A stretch of DNA of 64,000 nucleotides from the NCBI GenBank assembly GCA_013298765.1, contig JAAFJA010000002.1, positions 434,001 to 498,000 of the forward strand, given 5' to 3'. Below the pieces are notes generated by a model that worked only from the letters and a program-made list of their open reading frames with translations, made no database searches and was not told the DNA's origin. Shown one piece after another: positions 8,772 to 17,615 of the stretch; the first letter of the stretch is position 1; each line of letters opens with the position of its first letter. The stretch is from Betaproteobacteria bacterium. GTDB lineage: Bacteria; Pseudomonadota; Gammaproteobacteria; Burkholderiales; Casimicrobiaceae. A program made the translations under genes and the position numbers.

Positions 8772-9971
8772 ATGTTGAAGCGATTATGGCTCGTTTTTGC
8801 ACAGGTCTGTACTGTGTGTCTGGCCGCGCTCTTTACGGTGAGTACGTTGCGTCCCGATTTGCTGAATCGAAGCGCGCCAACACCGCCTAGCGTCGCCTTG
8901 CCACTGCCTCCAGCGAACAGCTCACAAGCAGCGCCTGCGGTGAGCAATGCCAACGTGGTCGCTGCCGCGGGTCTTAGCGATGCGGCCAAGCGCGCGCTGC
9001 CTTCGGTTGTGAAGATCGCTACCAGTGCAGAGCGGCGCTTCCGTCATCCGCTGATGGAAGATCCGATGTTTGAGCGCTTTTTCGGACGTGATCGTCAGAT
9101 GCGTGAAAGCCAGCCGCTCACCGGCCAAGGCTCGGGCGTCATTGTTCGCGCGGATGGCTACATCTTGACCAACAATCATGTGGTTGAAGGCGCAGAAAAG
9201 ATTCAGGTCGAGTTGTACGATAAGCGAGTCTTCGCGGCTAAGAAAATAGGCATTGATCCAGAAAGCGATCTTGCCGTGATCAAGATTGAAGCGACGGAGT
9301 TACCCGCGCTCGCCTTCGACGATTCAGAAAAGCTATCGCCAGGCGATTTTGTCCTGGCGATTGGAAATCCGTTTGGTGTATTCGGCAACAGCGTAACGAT
9401 GGGCATCGTGAGCGCGTTGGGGCGCACCCAAATTGGCGATGGGTCTCCGTTTGAAAGCTTCATCCAAACAGATGCTGCGATCAATCAGGGCAATTCTGGC
9501 GGTGCATTGGTAAACGCAAGTGGAAATCTCGTAGGAATCAACACGAGCATCTTCACTCGTACGGGCGACTTTTCGGGCATTGGCTTCGCAATCCCCACCA
9601 CAATCGCGAAACCCATCCTAGAACAATTGATCGCAAACGGCGAAGTTCGGCGTGGGTACTTGGGCGCGACGCTAGGTTCAATTACTCCGGAGCTCAAAGA
9701 GCGCCTTTCACTTCGTGACAGCAAAGGCGCGTTCGTCGCCGCCGTGCTTGATGACGGCCCTGGCGCACGCGGTGGTGTGCGCCCTAATGACGTGATTCTT
9801 GAAATCAATGGTCGCGCGGTGACAGATCGTACTGACGCGATCAACGTGATCGCCAGCACGCCGCCCGAGCGCACCATTTCATTAAAGCTACTCCGCGGAA
9901 GCGACACCAAAGAGGTGTCAGTAATTCTTGGAAAACGACCGACGGTAACACGCACTCGGACGCAACGCTAA
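8772..9971 (+). CDS. DegS/DegQ-type periplasmic serine endoprotease
   Basis: This 399-residue HtrA protein has an N-terminal signal-anchor (about 3-26), a Pro/Ala-rich linker, a trypsin-like domain and one PDZ domain (about 300-390). The catalytic triad is complete: His136 in NNHVV, Asp166 in PESDLAVI and Ser242 in NQGNSGGAL. One PDZ plus a retained membrane anchor favours a DegS/AlgW-like protease that senses envelope stress by cutting an anti-sigma factor; that role is inferred. The ATG giving MLKRLWLVF is chosen because upstream codons overlap the divergent Nif3 leader. It converges on tatC. Confidence 0.9.
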   Translation: MLKRLWLVFAQVCTVCLAALFTVSTLRPDLLNRSAPTPPSVALPLPPANSSQAAPAVSNANVVAAAGLSDAAKRALPSVVKIATSAERRFRHPLMEDPMFERFFGRDRQMRESQPLTGQGSGVIVRADGYILTNNHVVEGAEKIQVELYDKRVFAAKKIGIDPESDLAVIKIEATELPALAFDDSEKLSPGDFVLAIGNPFGVFGNSVTMGIVSALGRTQIGDGSPFESFIQTDAAINQGNSGGALVNASGNLVGINTSIFTRTGDFSGIGFAIPTTIAKPILEQLIANGEVRRGYLGATLGSITPELKERLSLRDSKGAFVAAVLDDGPGARGGVRPNDVILEINGRAVTDRTDAINVIASTPPERTISLKLLRGSDTKEVSVILGKRPTVTRTRTQR

Positions 9972-10039
9972 AAGAGCGCAGAGTACGTTCATCGCTTGCC
10001 GGCTACAGCGAAATCCGCGCCAGTCGAACGTCCGTGAGC

Positions 10040-10786
10040 TTACGCTTCGACTTTCTTCTCGCGCGGCTTGATCAGCGCGCTGATCCAGATCCCCACTTCG
10101 TACAGGATCACAAGCGGAATCGCGAGGAAGAGTTGTGAGAGCACATCAGGCGGCGTAACCACTGCAGCGATGACGAACGCGGCGACAATGAAGTAGCCGC
10201 GAAATTCTTTCAACTGCTGCACGGTGACGATCCCGGCGCGTGTAAGCACAGCGAGCACGACCGGCGTTTCGAAGGTAATACCAAACGCCATGAACATCGT
10301 GAGCGCGAAGCTCCAGTATTTCTCGATATCAGTGCTGACCGTAACGCCCGCTGGCGCATAGCCAAACAGAATTGGAAACAGCGAAGGGAAGACGATGAAG
10401 TACGCGAACGCCATTCCTGCAAAAAACAGCAGCGTCGACGAAACAATCAGCGGCATCGCGAGTTTTTTTTCGTGCTGATACAAACCTGGCGCAATGAAAG
10501 CCCACATCTGATAGAGCACATAGGGCAACGCGATCAGAAATCCGACCAAGAGCGTCACTTTCAACGGAACAAAAAATACGCCGATCACATCGGTTGCGAT
10601 CATCGTGCCGCCCTTCGGGAGCGAGGCCATCAACGGCGCGGCAACGAAGGCGTAAATTTTTCCGCTACCGGGATAGATCATTAAAACGATCGCGATCACC
10701 AGAATCGATCCGACCGCTTTCATCAACCGTGAGCGAAGCTCGACGAGATGCGATACGAAGCTTTCTTCTTTGTGTTCTTCAGCCAT
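10040..10786 (-). CDS. tatC: Sec-independent protein translocase TatC
   Basis: TatC is the six-helix inner-membrane receptor that, with TatB, binds twin-arginine signals of folded proteins. The 248-residue product has the family N-terminus (SFVSHLVELRSRLMKAV), the cytoplasmic-face Glu/Arg motif HLxELRxRL, and YQMWAFIAPGLYQHEKK in the first periplasmic loop region. Six hydrophobic segments can be counted. It is last in tatABC, 38 bp after tatB. The likely client in this window is the Rieske protein. Confidence 0.97.
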   Translation of the reverse strand: MAEEHKEESFVSHLVELRSRLMKAVGSILVIAIVLMIYPGSGKIYAFVAAPLMASLPKGGTMIATDVIGVFFVPLKVTLLVGFLIALPYVLYQMWAFIAPGLYQHEKKLAMPLIVSSTLLFFAGMAFAYFIVFPSLFPILFGYAPAGVTVSTDIEKYWSFALTMFMAFGITFETPVVLAVLTRAGIVTVQQLKEFRGYFIVAAFVIAAVVTPPDVLSQLFLAIPLVILYEVGIWISALIKPREKKVEA

Positions 10787-10824
10787 CGAATGGAGATCTC
10801 GGAAAAATTTAAGTGCCGCGTTAA

Positions 10825-11283
10825 CTAGCGAATGTCTTGCGCCGTACGGTTTGCAGATAGCTCATTTGTGGATTGCTGCGCGTGTGCTTGCTCTGCAATG
10901 GAAGACTCAAGCGCGGCCACTTCATCGTTGGCCTTCGGTTCGCCCGGCGTGTACGGTGGCTCAATCTTGTTTGCAGTCTCTGCCGGCCGAAGCGGATCAG
11001 CACTCTGCTCAATTTTCGAAGCTTCCGATTCAACGGCCCGCCCCGCATCGTTCACCGCCGTCTCAAAAGAGCGGGCGGCCTCTTGTGCTTGCTGCTGGAG
11101 CTTGCGCAGCTCGTCCATTTGGACTTCTCGATCGATATCAGACTTCACCTGATTGGCGTACGCGCGGGCCCGCCCCATCAGGTGCCCGGCCGTGCGCGCA
11201 ACTTTCGGCAGCCTTTCCGGCCCAAGCACAACAAGCGCGACCACGGCAACGATGGCGAGTTCGCCGAAAGAAAAATCAAACAT
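10825..11283 (-). CDS. tatB: Sec-independent protein translocase TatB
   Basis: The 152-residue protein has the TatB N-terminus: MFDFSFGELAIVAVVALVVLGPERLPKVA, condensed here as one transmembrane helix with Glu8 and the GPERLP hinge. An amphipathic helix and a long charged, Ala/Glu-rich tail follow. It partners TatC in the signal-recognition complex. It lies between tatA and tatC; the gap to tatA is an unusually long 146 bp in which I see no gene. Confidence 0.95.
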   Translation of the reverse strand: MFDFSFGELAIVAVVALVVLGPERLPKVARTAGHLMGRARAYANQVKSDIDREVQMDELRKLQQQAQEAARSFETAVNDAGRAVESEASKIEQSADPLRPAETANKIEPPYTPGEPKANDEVAALESSIAEQAHAQQSTNELSANRTAQDIR

Positions 11284-11429
11284 GGGCCGCTTCGCGAAAG
11301 ACGAAAAAACGCGGCGGCTTCGTCGCTAGGACGATGCGGCTCCCACCGCGAAGACGAAAAGCTCCGCCAATATTCTCACCGAGAACAAAACGCATTAGGT
11401 GAACCCGATTTCGAGATACGCGCTGCACC

Positions 11430-11648
11430 TCAAACTTTGTCGCGCTTCGCTTCACCTTCGATGACGTTGGTCGGCGCAGGTGTCGGCGCATCGCCAGTGA
11501 CCGCCTTCTCGCCGCCCTTCAAGCCGTCTTTGAAGTCGGATACGGCACCGCCCAAGTCTTTACCGACGTTGCGCAATTTCTTCGTGCCGAAAATCAGCAC
11601 GACGACCAAAAGCACGATCAACCAGTGCCAAATCGAAAACGAACCCAT
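11430..11648 (-). CDS. tatA: Sec-independent protein translocase TatA
   Basis: This 72-residue protein has one N-terminal transmembrane helix ([15 protein letters not shown]), the FGTKKLRN hinge and the amphipathic helix with [14 protein letters not shown]. TatA forms the variable oligomer that opens the membrane for folded substrates. It starts 30 bp downstream of the HIT gene in the same direction, so the order hisI-hisE-HIT-tatABC probably forms one transcript. Confidence 0.96.
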   Translation of the reverse strand: MGSFSIWHWLIVLLVVVLIFGTKKLRNVGKDLGGAVSDFKDGLKGGEKAVTGDAPTPAPTNVIEGEAKRDKV

Positions 11649-11678
11649 TGCTAACTCCTAACTAAAAAATCGTTACCG

Positions 11679-12038
11679 CTATTCTGGAGCAATCATACGT
11701 CCCAGCGGGTTGGGGCCACCGAGCACATGCATGTGAAGATGAAAAACATCTTGCCGACCGACGCGCCCGACGTTGATGATGGTGCGGAACCCATCGGTCG
11801 AACCCAACTCATTCGCGACCTTGGTTGCGACTAGCATCATTTTACCGAGCACGGCTTGATCCTCTGGCGTCGCATCGGAAAGCTTCGCGATGTGCTTCTT
11901 AGGGATTACCAGCACATGCACCGGCGCGGACGGGTGAATATCGTGAAACGCCAATACATCGTCGTCTTCATAGACTTTTTTAGACGGAATCTCGCCTCGG
12001 ACGATTTTGCAAAAGATGCAGTTTGGATCGGTGCTCAT
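11679..12038 (-). CDS. HIT family nucleotide hydrolase (HinT-like)
   Basis: The 119-residue protein is a histidine triad hydrolase of the Hint branch, likely cleaving nucleoside phosphoramidates and aminoacyl-AMP. The signature H-x-H-x-H is seen as HLHMHVLGG near the C-terminus. The N-terminus CIFCKIVRGEIPSKKVYEDD, with two cysteines, and FHDIHPSAPVHVLVIPKKH are typical. It sits between hisE and tatA, as is usual in betaproteobacteria; there is no direct functional link to either pathway. Confidence 0.93.
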   Translation of the reverse strand: MSTDPNCIFCKIVRGEIPSKKVYEDDDVLAFHDIHPSAPVHVLVIPKKHIAKLSDATPEDQAVLGKMMLVATKVANELGSTDGFRTIINVGRVGRQDVFHLHMHVLGGPNPLGRMIAPE

Positions 12039-12143
12039 GTCAATCAGATTGTAGGCGCGGACTAGGCCGCGCTCATACTCGTTGGAAGGGGCGCGCTCGG
12101 ATTTATCAAAGCAAGCAGACGCGAAGCGCGGTCAAAGCCGCGC

Positions 12144-12476
12144 CTACAACTTCCGACTCGCCTTTTCTTCAATGCCAGAGACGCCTTCGCGCCGCGCTAA
12201 CTCCGCGAGCACGTCACTCGCTGAGAGATTGTGCCGCGCCATTGCGACAGCCATGTGAAACCACACGTCGGCGGCCTCTGAGACGATTTTTGCAGAATCG
12301 CCGCCATGACTCGCGTCTTTGCAAGCCATCACGAATTCGGTCGCCTCTTCGCCCACTTTTTTGAGCGCGGCATCTTCGCCTTTCGAATGCAGTTTGGCGA
12401 CGTAGGACGCCGCTGGATCGCCATTCAAGCGCGATGCGATCGTTTCGGATAGCCGAACCAAAATCTCGTCACTCAC
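12144..12476 (-). CDS. hisE: Phosphoribosyl-ATP diphosphatase
   Basis: HisE removes pyrophosphate from phosphoribosyl-ATP, the second step of histidine biosynthesis. The 110-residue protein belongs to the MazG-like all-helical superfamily. The metal-binding signature is seen as [16 protein letters not shown] and, further on, [13 protein letters not shown]. It overlaps the hisI stop by 8 bp, indicating translational coupling. In this genome HisI and HisE are separate proteins, unlike the fused enterobacterial form. Confidence 0.95.
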   Translation of the reverse strand: MSDEILVRLSETIASRLNGDPAASYVAKLHSKGEDAALKKVGEEATEFVMACKDASHGGDSAKIVSEAADVWFHMAVAMARHNLSASDVLAELARREGVSGIEEKASRKL

Positions 12477-12870
12477 CGTAAATCTCTTTCTCTGACTTGA
12501 TCGGTTCGAATTCTGTCACCCACGCACCGTTTTCCAGTTTGCGGAAGAAGCAGTTGCGACGCCCTGTGTGGCAAGCGATACCGCCAATTTGGTCCACCTT
12601 GAGTAACACCACGTCGGCATCGCAGTCGATTCGAATTTCGCGCACGATTTGCAAATGCCCCGAGCTCTCGCCCTTCATCCACGCCGATTTCCGCGATCGG
12701 GAGAAATAGCAGGCTTTACCCGTCTCAATCGTGCGTTCGACCGCCGCGCGATCCATGTACGCGACCATCAGGATTTCATTCGTCACGGCGTCCTGCGCAA
12801 TCGCCGGAACCAAGCCGTCTCGGTCAAATTTGAGTTCGCCGATCAGGGCGGCGGGAGAATTTGTTTGCAT
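12469..12870 (-). CDS. hisI: Phosphoribosyl-AMP cyclohydrolase
   Basis: HisI opens the adenine ring of phosphoribosyl-AMP in histidine biosynthesis. The protein has [20 protein letters not shown] at its start, the aspartate cluster [15 protein letters not shown] that binds Mg and Zn, and the cysteine motif [13 protein letters not shown] 12870 gives the family's usual spacing to GLVPAIAQ; another ATG 30 bp upstream is possible. Normally hisF, hisA, hisH and hisB precede this gene. Here element copy B and the maiA gene occupy that place, so the his operon is split. Confidence 0.94.
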   Translation of the reverse strand: MQTNSPAALIGELKFDRDGLVPAIAQDAVTNEILMVAYMDRAAVERTIETGKACYFSRSRKSAWMKGESSGHLQIVREIRIDCDADVVLLKVDQIGGIACHTGRRNCFFRKLENGAWVTEFEPIKSEKEIYGE

Positions 12871-12946
12871 CACAGAGAGATTGTCGCCGCTTCGTGTCAT
12901 TCAAGTGAAATTGGTGGCAACACGAACTTGGCTTTTGTAGCGTCGA

Positions 12947-13039
12947 CCCGATTTTAATGGGGCTAGAGGAGACAATTCTCTACGACGTATTTAACAAAAA
13001 ACACTCTATAGCTCAAGTTAATTATGGGCTGCCACTAGA
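12947..13039 (+). repeat. Dispersed paired-motif element, copy B
   Basis: CCCGATTTTAATGGGGCTAG occupies 12947-12966. A degenerate partner with TTAATTATGGGCT begins at 13018, so the GGGCT cores are 66 bp apart. The 11 bases TCGACCCGATT of the first motif also begin the second motif of copy A. The element starts about 15 bp beyond the maiA stop codon, as read on the minus strand. Confidence 0.6.
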
Positions 13040-13053
13040 ACATTGTCCGGAAA

Positions 13054-13719
13054 CTAAGGCTGAAAATCGGGTTGCTTTCCGGGATGCGCCGCCGCAAACG
13101 CCTCGTTCGCGGCGCAGTGAGCGTCGATCGCGTCAATCAGAGGGTATTTCGACACGTCAACGTTAAATCGCCGCGCCGAAAACACCTGCGGCACCAACAC
13201 GCAGTCCGCCATCGTTGGCGCATCGCCCACGCAGTACTTGCCTGGCGCGAGCACCGACTTTTTGGCGAGTTCGTTCGCAAGCGTCTTCTCAAACGCATCT
13301 AAGCCCGTCGTAATCCAATGCGCGATCCAGGCATCCTTCTGAGCCTGCGTCACGTTTAACTCGGCGGTCAAGTAATTGAGCACGCGAACATTGTTGAGCG
13401 GATGCACATCGCACGCAAGCGAGAGCGAGAGAGCGCGCACGTAAGCCTTTGCGATCGGAAGAGTCGGCACCAGTCGCGCCTTTCGCGGCTTCAGATCGTC
13501 AAGATACTCCATGATCGCGAGCGACTGCGTCAACACGTTTTCTTCATCGTCGACGAGCGCGGGCACCAGCCCCGCAGGATTCAACTTTAGATACTCAGGC
13601 GAGCGCTGCTCGCGCTTCACCAAATGCACGCCAACGTGCTCCCAATCAATGCCCTTTAGATTGAGCGCAATGCGAACGCGATAAGCGGCTGACGAGCGGA
13701 AGTAGTTGTAGAGCTTCAT
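13054..13719 (-). CDS. maiA: Maleylacetoacetate isomerase (zeta-class glutathione S-transferase)
   Basis: The 221-residue enzyme isomerises maleylacetoacetate to fumarylacetoacetate in tyrosine/homogentisate catabolism, or maleylpyruvate in gentisate routes, using glutathione. The N-terminal motif YNYFRSSAAYRVRIALNLKG holds the zeta-class SSxxxRVR active site. LTQSLAIMEYLDDL is the glutathione-binding segment, and the helical C-terminal domain is complete. No hmgA or fahA homolog lies in the window, so the pathway cannot be assigned from context. Confidence 0.9.
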   Translation of the reverse strand: MKLYNYFRSSAAYRVRIALNLKGIDWEHVGVHLVKREQRSPEYLKLNPAGLVPALVDDEENVLTQSLAIMEYLDDLKPRKARLVPTLPIAKAYVRALSLSLACDVHPLNNVRVLNYLTAELNVTQAQKDAWIAHWITTGLDAFEKTLANELAKKSVLAPGKYCVGDAPTMADCVLVPQVFSARRFNVDVSKYPLIDAIDAHCAANEAFAAAHPGKQPDFQP

Positions 13720-13861
13720 TATGGAGCATCACCTACGATGCAACAGGTAGTCGTGACACCCAATCTTATTGCACCCGAAGCATCACCGCGTTAATTCAGA
13801 CTCGCGTAGGGAAACGCTGGAAAAGTCTGCGCGATGCAGCGCGTGGTGGATTGGAATGAGA

Positions 13862-13928
13862 TGAAGTCTCAATGTTCCGAGGCATCGCGGGGCTATGCCT
13901 CGGAATGTCTGGGAACTTCGAGACTTCA
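13862..13928. repeat. Nested perfect palindrome between the ABC/M1 gene and maiA
   Basis: The outer arms TGAAGTCTC (13862-13870) and GAGACTTCA (13920-13928) enclose perfect 11-base inner arms TTCCGAGGCAT (13875-13885) and ATGCCTCGGAA (13895-13905). The loop between the inner arms is 9 bases. On either strand the RNA could fold into a stem with an internal bulge. No T run follows, so it is not a standard intrinsic terminator. It lies in the 262-bp gap, which otherwise holds no gene. Confidence 0.75.
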
Positions 13929-13981
13929 GATCGCCCAAGACCGACGATGCGGTTCGCACGTGAGACTTGTTCAGCGCTTCC

Positions 13982-16900
13982 TCAGCTGCCACCGCTAACG
14001 CGCGTAAGGTTATCGTCGCCATTGCGATCAATCCGCTTGTTAAACGGATCGACACCGACAAACTTCGGTAGCTTATCGAGCGTGAGCGTAACGGTTGTCT
14101 TACCCGATTGAATCGGGCGACGCTCCACATAAATCACCGACGCGCGGGTGTAGCCCTTCTTACCCGGCTCTTCAGCGAACGCGCCCAGTTCGAATGGCTC
14201 ATCAAGCGGCGCCTCGCTCTCTTTGCCTTTGCCGTCCGCATAGAGCTTGCGCGCGTCTACCGTGAAGCTCACATCGAATTTGCCGTCGCTGCGCTTGGTG
14301 GCTTTTGCATCGCTTGCCTTCATGTCGTAGAGGGTGATCTTCTCGAATAGATCGGTAATCAGTGGCTCGTGTTGCGGGCCGGCCTCTTGCCGCAAGATTC
14401 TCAAGAAATCGCGAGAACTTGGATACGGCGCAGGCTTGAACGCAAACTGCGCGAGCAGTTTTTGAAGACTACGATTCACCACCTCTTCGCCGATTGCTTC
14501 TTTGAGCCAATACATCGTGAGTGCTCCCTTGTTGTAATGGATATAGCCTTGGTTTTCCACGCGATTGAGCGGCAACTCCTCAATCAGCTCGCCGCCACGC
14601 GCACGCAGATAGCGGTCCAATTCGTGTTTTAGGAATTTCCTAATCTGCTCTTTGCCATAGAGGTTCTCCATCACGAGTAGCGCCGAGTATTCCGCGAAAC
14701 TCTCCGAAAGCAAGGTCATGCCCTGTTTATCGGCACCGATGAGTTGATGTGCCCACCACTGATGGCCAACTTCGTGCGCCGTCACAAAGGTCACGAGATC
14801 GATCTTGGTATCGGCATCCTTCTCATCGAAATTCTGCAGGAAGCCGCCGCTCTCCGAATACGGCATGGTATTGGCAAACGCTTGAGCAAACGATTCGTAC
14901 CCCGGGAATTCAAGAATGCGCGCTTGCCGGAATTGATACGGCGAGAACTTTTCGCTGAACAGCGTAACGGACTCGCGCATCGCGTCGAGCATGCGCTGCG
15001 CGTTGTGATCATGCGACGGATAGTGGTACACGGTAAGCTCGATCGGTTTACCGTCCTTGCCGGTCATCGTTTCCGATTTCACCGCATAGCGCGCTGATTG
15101 CAACGAGAAGAAATGCATGATTGGCGCTTCAGTCTGTGTGACCAAAGTACGACGCCCTGCCTTCGTTGTGTCGCTCACTTTGTAGCCCGGCGCAACGGGC
15201 GTTTGATCGGCATCGGTCGTGAGCGTGATCTTCGCGTTCACCCAATCGCTATCCTTGCGGAAATAGTGATGCGCGTCTGCCGTGGGATCTTCGAGTTTCG
15301 CCACTCGTTGCTCGGGCTCAAGACCGTACTTGCGACGAGTGCTTCGATCTTGCAAGAGTTGACTGCGATCCATGCCGAGCATCGGCGAAATCTCGAAATT
15401 ATTCAGGAACGAACCGTTACTCACGATGCGCGTTAGCGGACGCGAGTTCGGAAAACCGCGCTCTTCCAACAAAGTTTCGAAACGGATACTGCGTTTTTCG
15501 CCCGGCTGCATCGGTAGCGCAAACTTGTAGATGCGATAGCGAAAGTCAGCGTATTCTTTTTCGACGTTAGCGCCGTCGATAACCAACGTTCGCATGTTAA
15601 GCGGCGGCAACCAACGGATGTGCAAGCCAGGCAGCTCACTCTTCGTGCGATTTTCGATGGTGTAAATGCCCCTCGTTATCGCACGGACGTCTTTCGGATA
15701 GAGATCGACATCAAGCGAAACATCGACGATTGTCGGTTGCGGCACTTTTTCGTAGGCCAAAAGTGCCTTCTCGAAAGCGGCAGAATATTTTTCGCGACTC
15801 GGGGTCGTTGAGTATTCGTTGAGAACGTTGGTATTCCAGAAATTGTAAATACCGGTACCGACGAACACGGCTGTCGCTGACAAAAAAATCACCGCAGGTG
15901 CACCTCGAAACCGCGAACTAAGACCACGCAATCTCGGCCTAAGTCGCAAGTCAACGCCCCGACGCCACAAGAGGTGCGCCAACACGAGCAACATGACTGC
16001 AAAGGCGAGCCAATACAGTTGGAACCACGCTCGCCCGATCCAAAAGCGATCGAGACCGTTCATGTCTGAGGTCGGCACACTCGGTGTTCCAGCAAAGTTG
16101 TAAAGATTGTGCTCGAGGCCGATCGTAGCGAAGGTGATGCGTGCGACGAGGTACACAAGCATGAGCGCCCAGCCCACGAATTTGTGCGGCACGATCGCTT
16201 GCGCGAACACTGCGAGCGTGCCGAGAAGCGCAGCGGTAATCAATCCGGGAGCGATGAACCATAAGAGGTACAAGCTCAACTCAAATCGCGTATAGCCTTG
16301 GTAGAGTTGGAACAGGACCGAGGCCAAGACGGCAACGAGTAAAGTGGCAAGCAGCACCAAGACGATTGCCAACACTTTCGGCAACACGAACGCCCAATCC
16401 GGCGCAGGTGTGGCATCGACGATCTCGTGAATACGGCGATCGCGATCGCGCCACACCAGCTCACCGGCGTAGTAAATCGCGATGATGATCGGTATGATGC
16501 TGAATGCCTCTTCGAGCATTTCGATCATCGCCCGCGTCACCGGAAAATACGGCACGCCGCGCTGCTCAACGATCAACGTCATGCCTCCCACGGCATTGAA
16601 AACGCCCATCGCCAACAACACGAAAAACGCGGGACTCTTAAACACAAATGCCATGTCAAATCGCGTCAGCGCTACAAGCTGAGACCACGCACTCGCTCGC
16701 GGTGTTACGGTCATTGGCGCTCGCGAACCGATTGCACGCGTCGAGACTGGTGCTGCGGTATCGGCTGAAGAATCCCTTTTTGCCTCGGCCTTCGACACGC
16801 GACTGCCTCTCGATTCGAATCTAAAGATGCGATACGCAATCAAAAACATCGCTGCGGCCACTCCGATCCAGATAAGGCGGTTGTAGAGCAGGACGCCTTC

Positions 16901-17602
16901 AATCGCGGGCATCATCGTATTGCGCTCGGCAGCCGTCCAATACTTCGTGACGCGACTTAACGCACCGAGGCCAAACGGATCGGTTAGTCCGGAGATCGTG
17001 TCGTACGTAGGATCACGAAGAATGACGCGTGTAGCGATGAAAAGAATCAAGAAACCGATGACGCCGAGATACGTCCACATCATCGAGCGGGTCGCGGTCG
17101 CGAGCGCAAAAAAAGTCGCTCCAATCAGAAGCAGCGTCGGCAACCCGAAGAAAAGCACTGCGTAGAGATAGTGACCGAGAACAAAAGGTCCAACCTTCTC
17201 CTGATCAACCCAAGGCATCTGACAGCCGACCCAGATTGCGAGCGGCACCGTCAGCATAACTATGAAAGCAACGAGCAACGCGCCGAGAAATCGTCCAACG
17301 AGATAGTCAAATTTCTTGATACGCGTCGCTCGCAAAATCGGTGCGAAGCCCGATTCGTCATCGCGAATCACCACGTTCGCCACGAACGCTGTAATGACAA
17401 ACAATCCGAAGATGTTCATGATGCTGATCACCTGCAGCATCGCGTAAGGTGAATTCAGATTAACGATTCCGCGACTACCTAGCTGAATCTGATCGATTGT
17501 GATTGAACCGAACGTCATCAGAAAGAATATCGCAGCGCCGATGACGAAGAGTGGCGAACGCACTTGGTAGCGCAATTCAAATTGCGCAATTTTGGCGAGC
17601 AT
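13982..17602 (-). CDS. ABC-2 type permease fused to M1 zinc aminopeptidase
   Basis: The 1206-residue membrane protein has two blocks of about six transmembrane segments each (about 15-270 and 310-610) resembling ABC-2 permeases. A C-terminal gluzincin domain follows. Its zinc site is HEVGHQWW with His943, Glu944 and His947, and the third ligand Glu in LLSESFAEYSALL. The topology suggests the peptidase domain is on the far side of the membrane, or tethered to it. The ATPase gene is 13 bp upstream in the same operon. I know this architecture from other bacteria; the transported or cleaved substrate is not established. The start codon follows the ATPase gene closely. Confidence 0.9.
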   Translation of the reverse strand: MLAKIAQFELRYQVRSPLFVIGAAIFFLMTFGSITIDQIQLGSRGIVNLNSPYAMLQVISIMNIFGLFVITAFVANVVIRDDESGFAPILRATRIKKFDYLVGRFLGALLVAFIVMLTVPLAIWVGCQMPWVDQEKVGPFVLGHYLYAVLFFGLPTLLLIGATFFALATATRSMMWTYLGVIGFLILFIATRVILRDPTYDTISGLTDPFGLGALSRVTKYWTAAERNTMMPAIEGVLLYNRLIWIGVAAAMFLIAYRIFRFESRGSRVSKAEAKRDSSADTAAPVSTRAIGSRAPMTVTPRASAWSQLVALTRFDMAFVFKSPAFFVLLAMGVFNAVGGMTLIVEQRGVPYFPVTRAMIEMLEEAFSIIPIIIAIYYAGELVWRDRDRRIHEIVDATPAPDWAFVLPKVLAIVLVLLATLLVAVLASVLFQLYQGYTRFELSLYLLWFIAPGLITAALLGTLAVFAQAIVPHKFVGWALMLVYLVARITFATIGLEHNLYNFAGTPSVPTSDMNGLDRFWIGRAWFQLYWLAFAVMLLVLAHLLWRRGVDLRLRPRLRGLSSRFRGAPAVIFLSATAVFVGTGIYNFWNTNVLNEYSTTPSREKYSAAFEKALLAYEKVPQPTIVDVSLDVDLYPKDVRAITRGIYTIENRTKSELPGLHIRWLPPLNMRTLVIDGANVEKEYADFRYRIYKFALPMQPGEKRSIRFETLLEERGFPNSRPLTRIVSNGSFLNNFEISPMLGMDRSQLLQDRSTRRKYGLEPEQRVAKLEDPTADAHHYFRKDSDWVNAKITLTTDADQTPVAPGYKVSDTTKAGRRTLVTQTEAPIMHFFSLQSARYAVKSETMTGKDGKPIELTVYHYPSHDHNAQRMLDAMRESVTLFSEKFSPYQFRQARILEFPGYESFAQAFANTMPYSESGGFLQNFDEKDADTKIDLVTFVTAHEVGHQWWAHQLIGADKQGMTLLSESFAEYSALLVMENLYGKEQIRKFLKHELDRYLRARGGELIEELPLNRVENQGYIHYNKGALTMYWLKEAIGEEVVNRSLQKLLAQFAFKPAPYPSSRDFLRILRQEAGPQHEPLITDLFEKITLYDMKASDAKATKRSDGKFDVSFTVDARKLYADGKGKESEAPLDEPFELGAFAEEPGKKGYTRASVIYVERRPIQSGKTTVTLTLDKLPKFVGVDPFNKRIDRNGDDNLTRVSGGS

Positions 17603-17615
17603 GCTGAACCCCTTT

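Noticed and set aside
9203-9955. Two open frames antisense to the HtrA protease
   Set aside because: Shadows of a complete protease gene; no signal or start region of their own.
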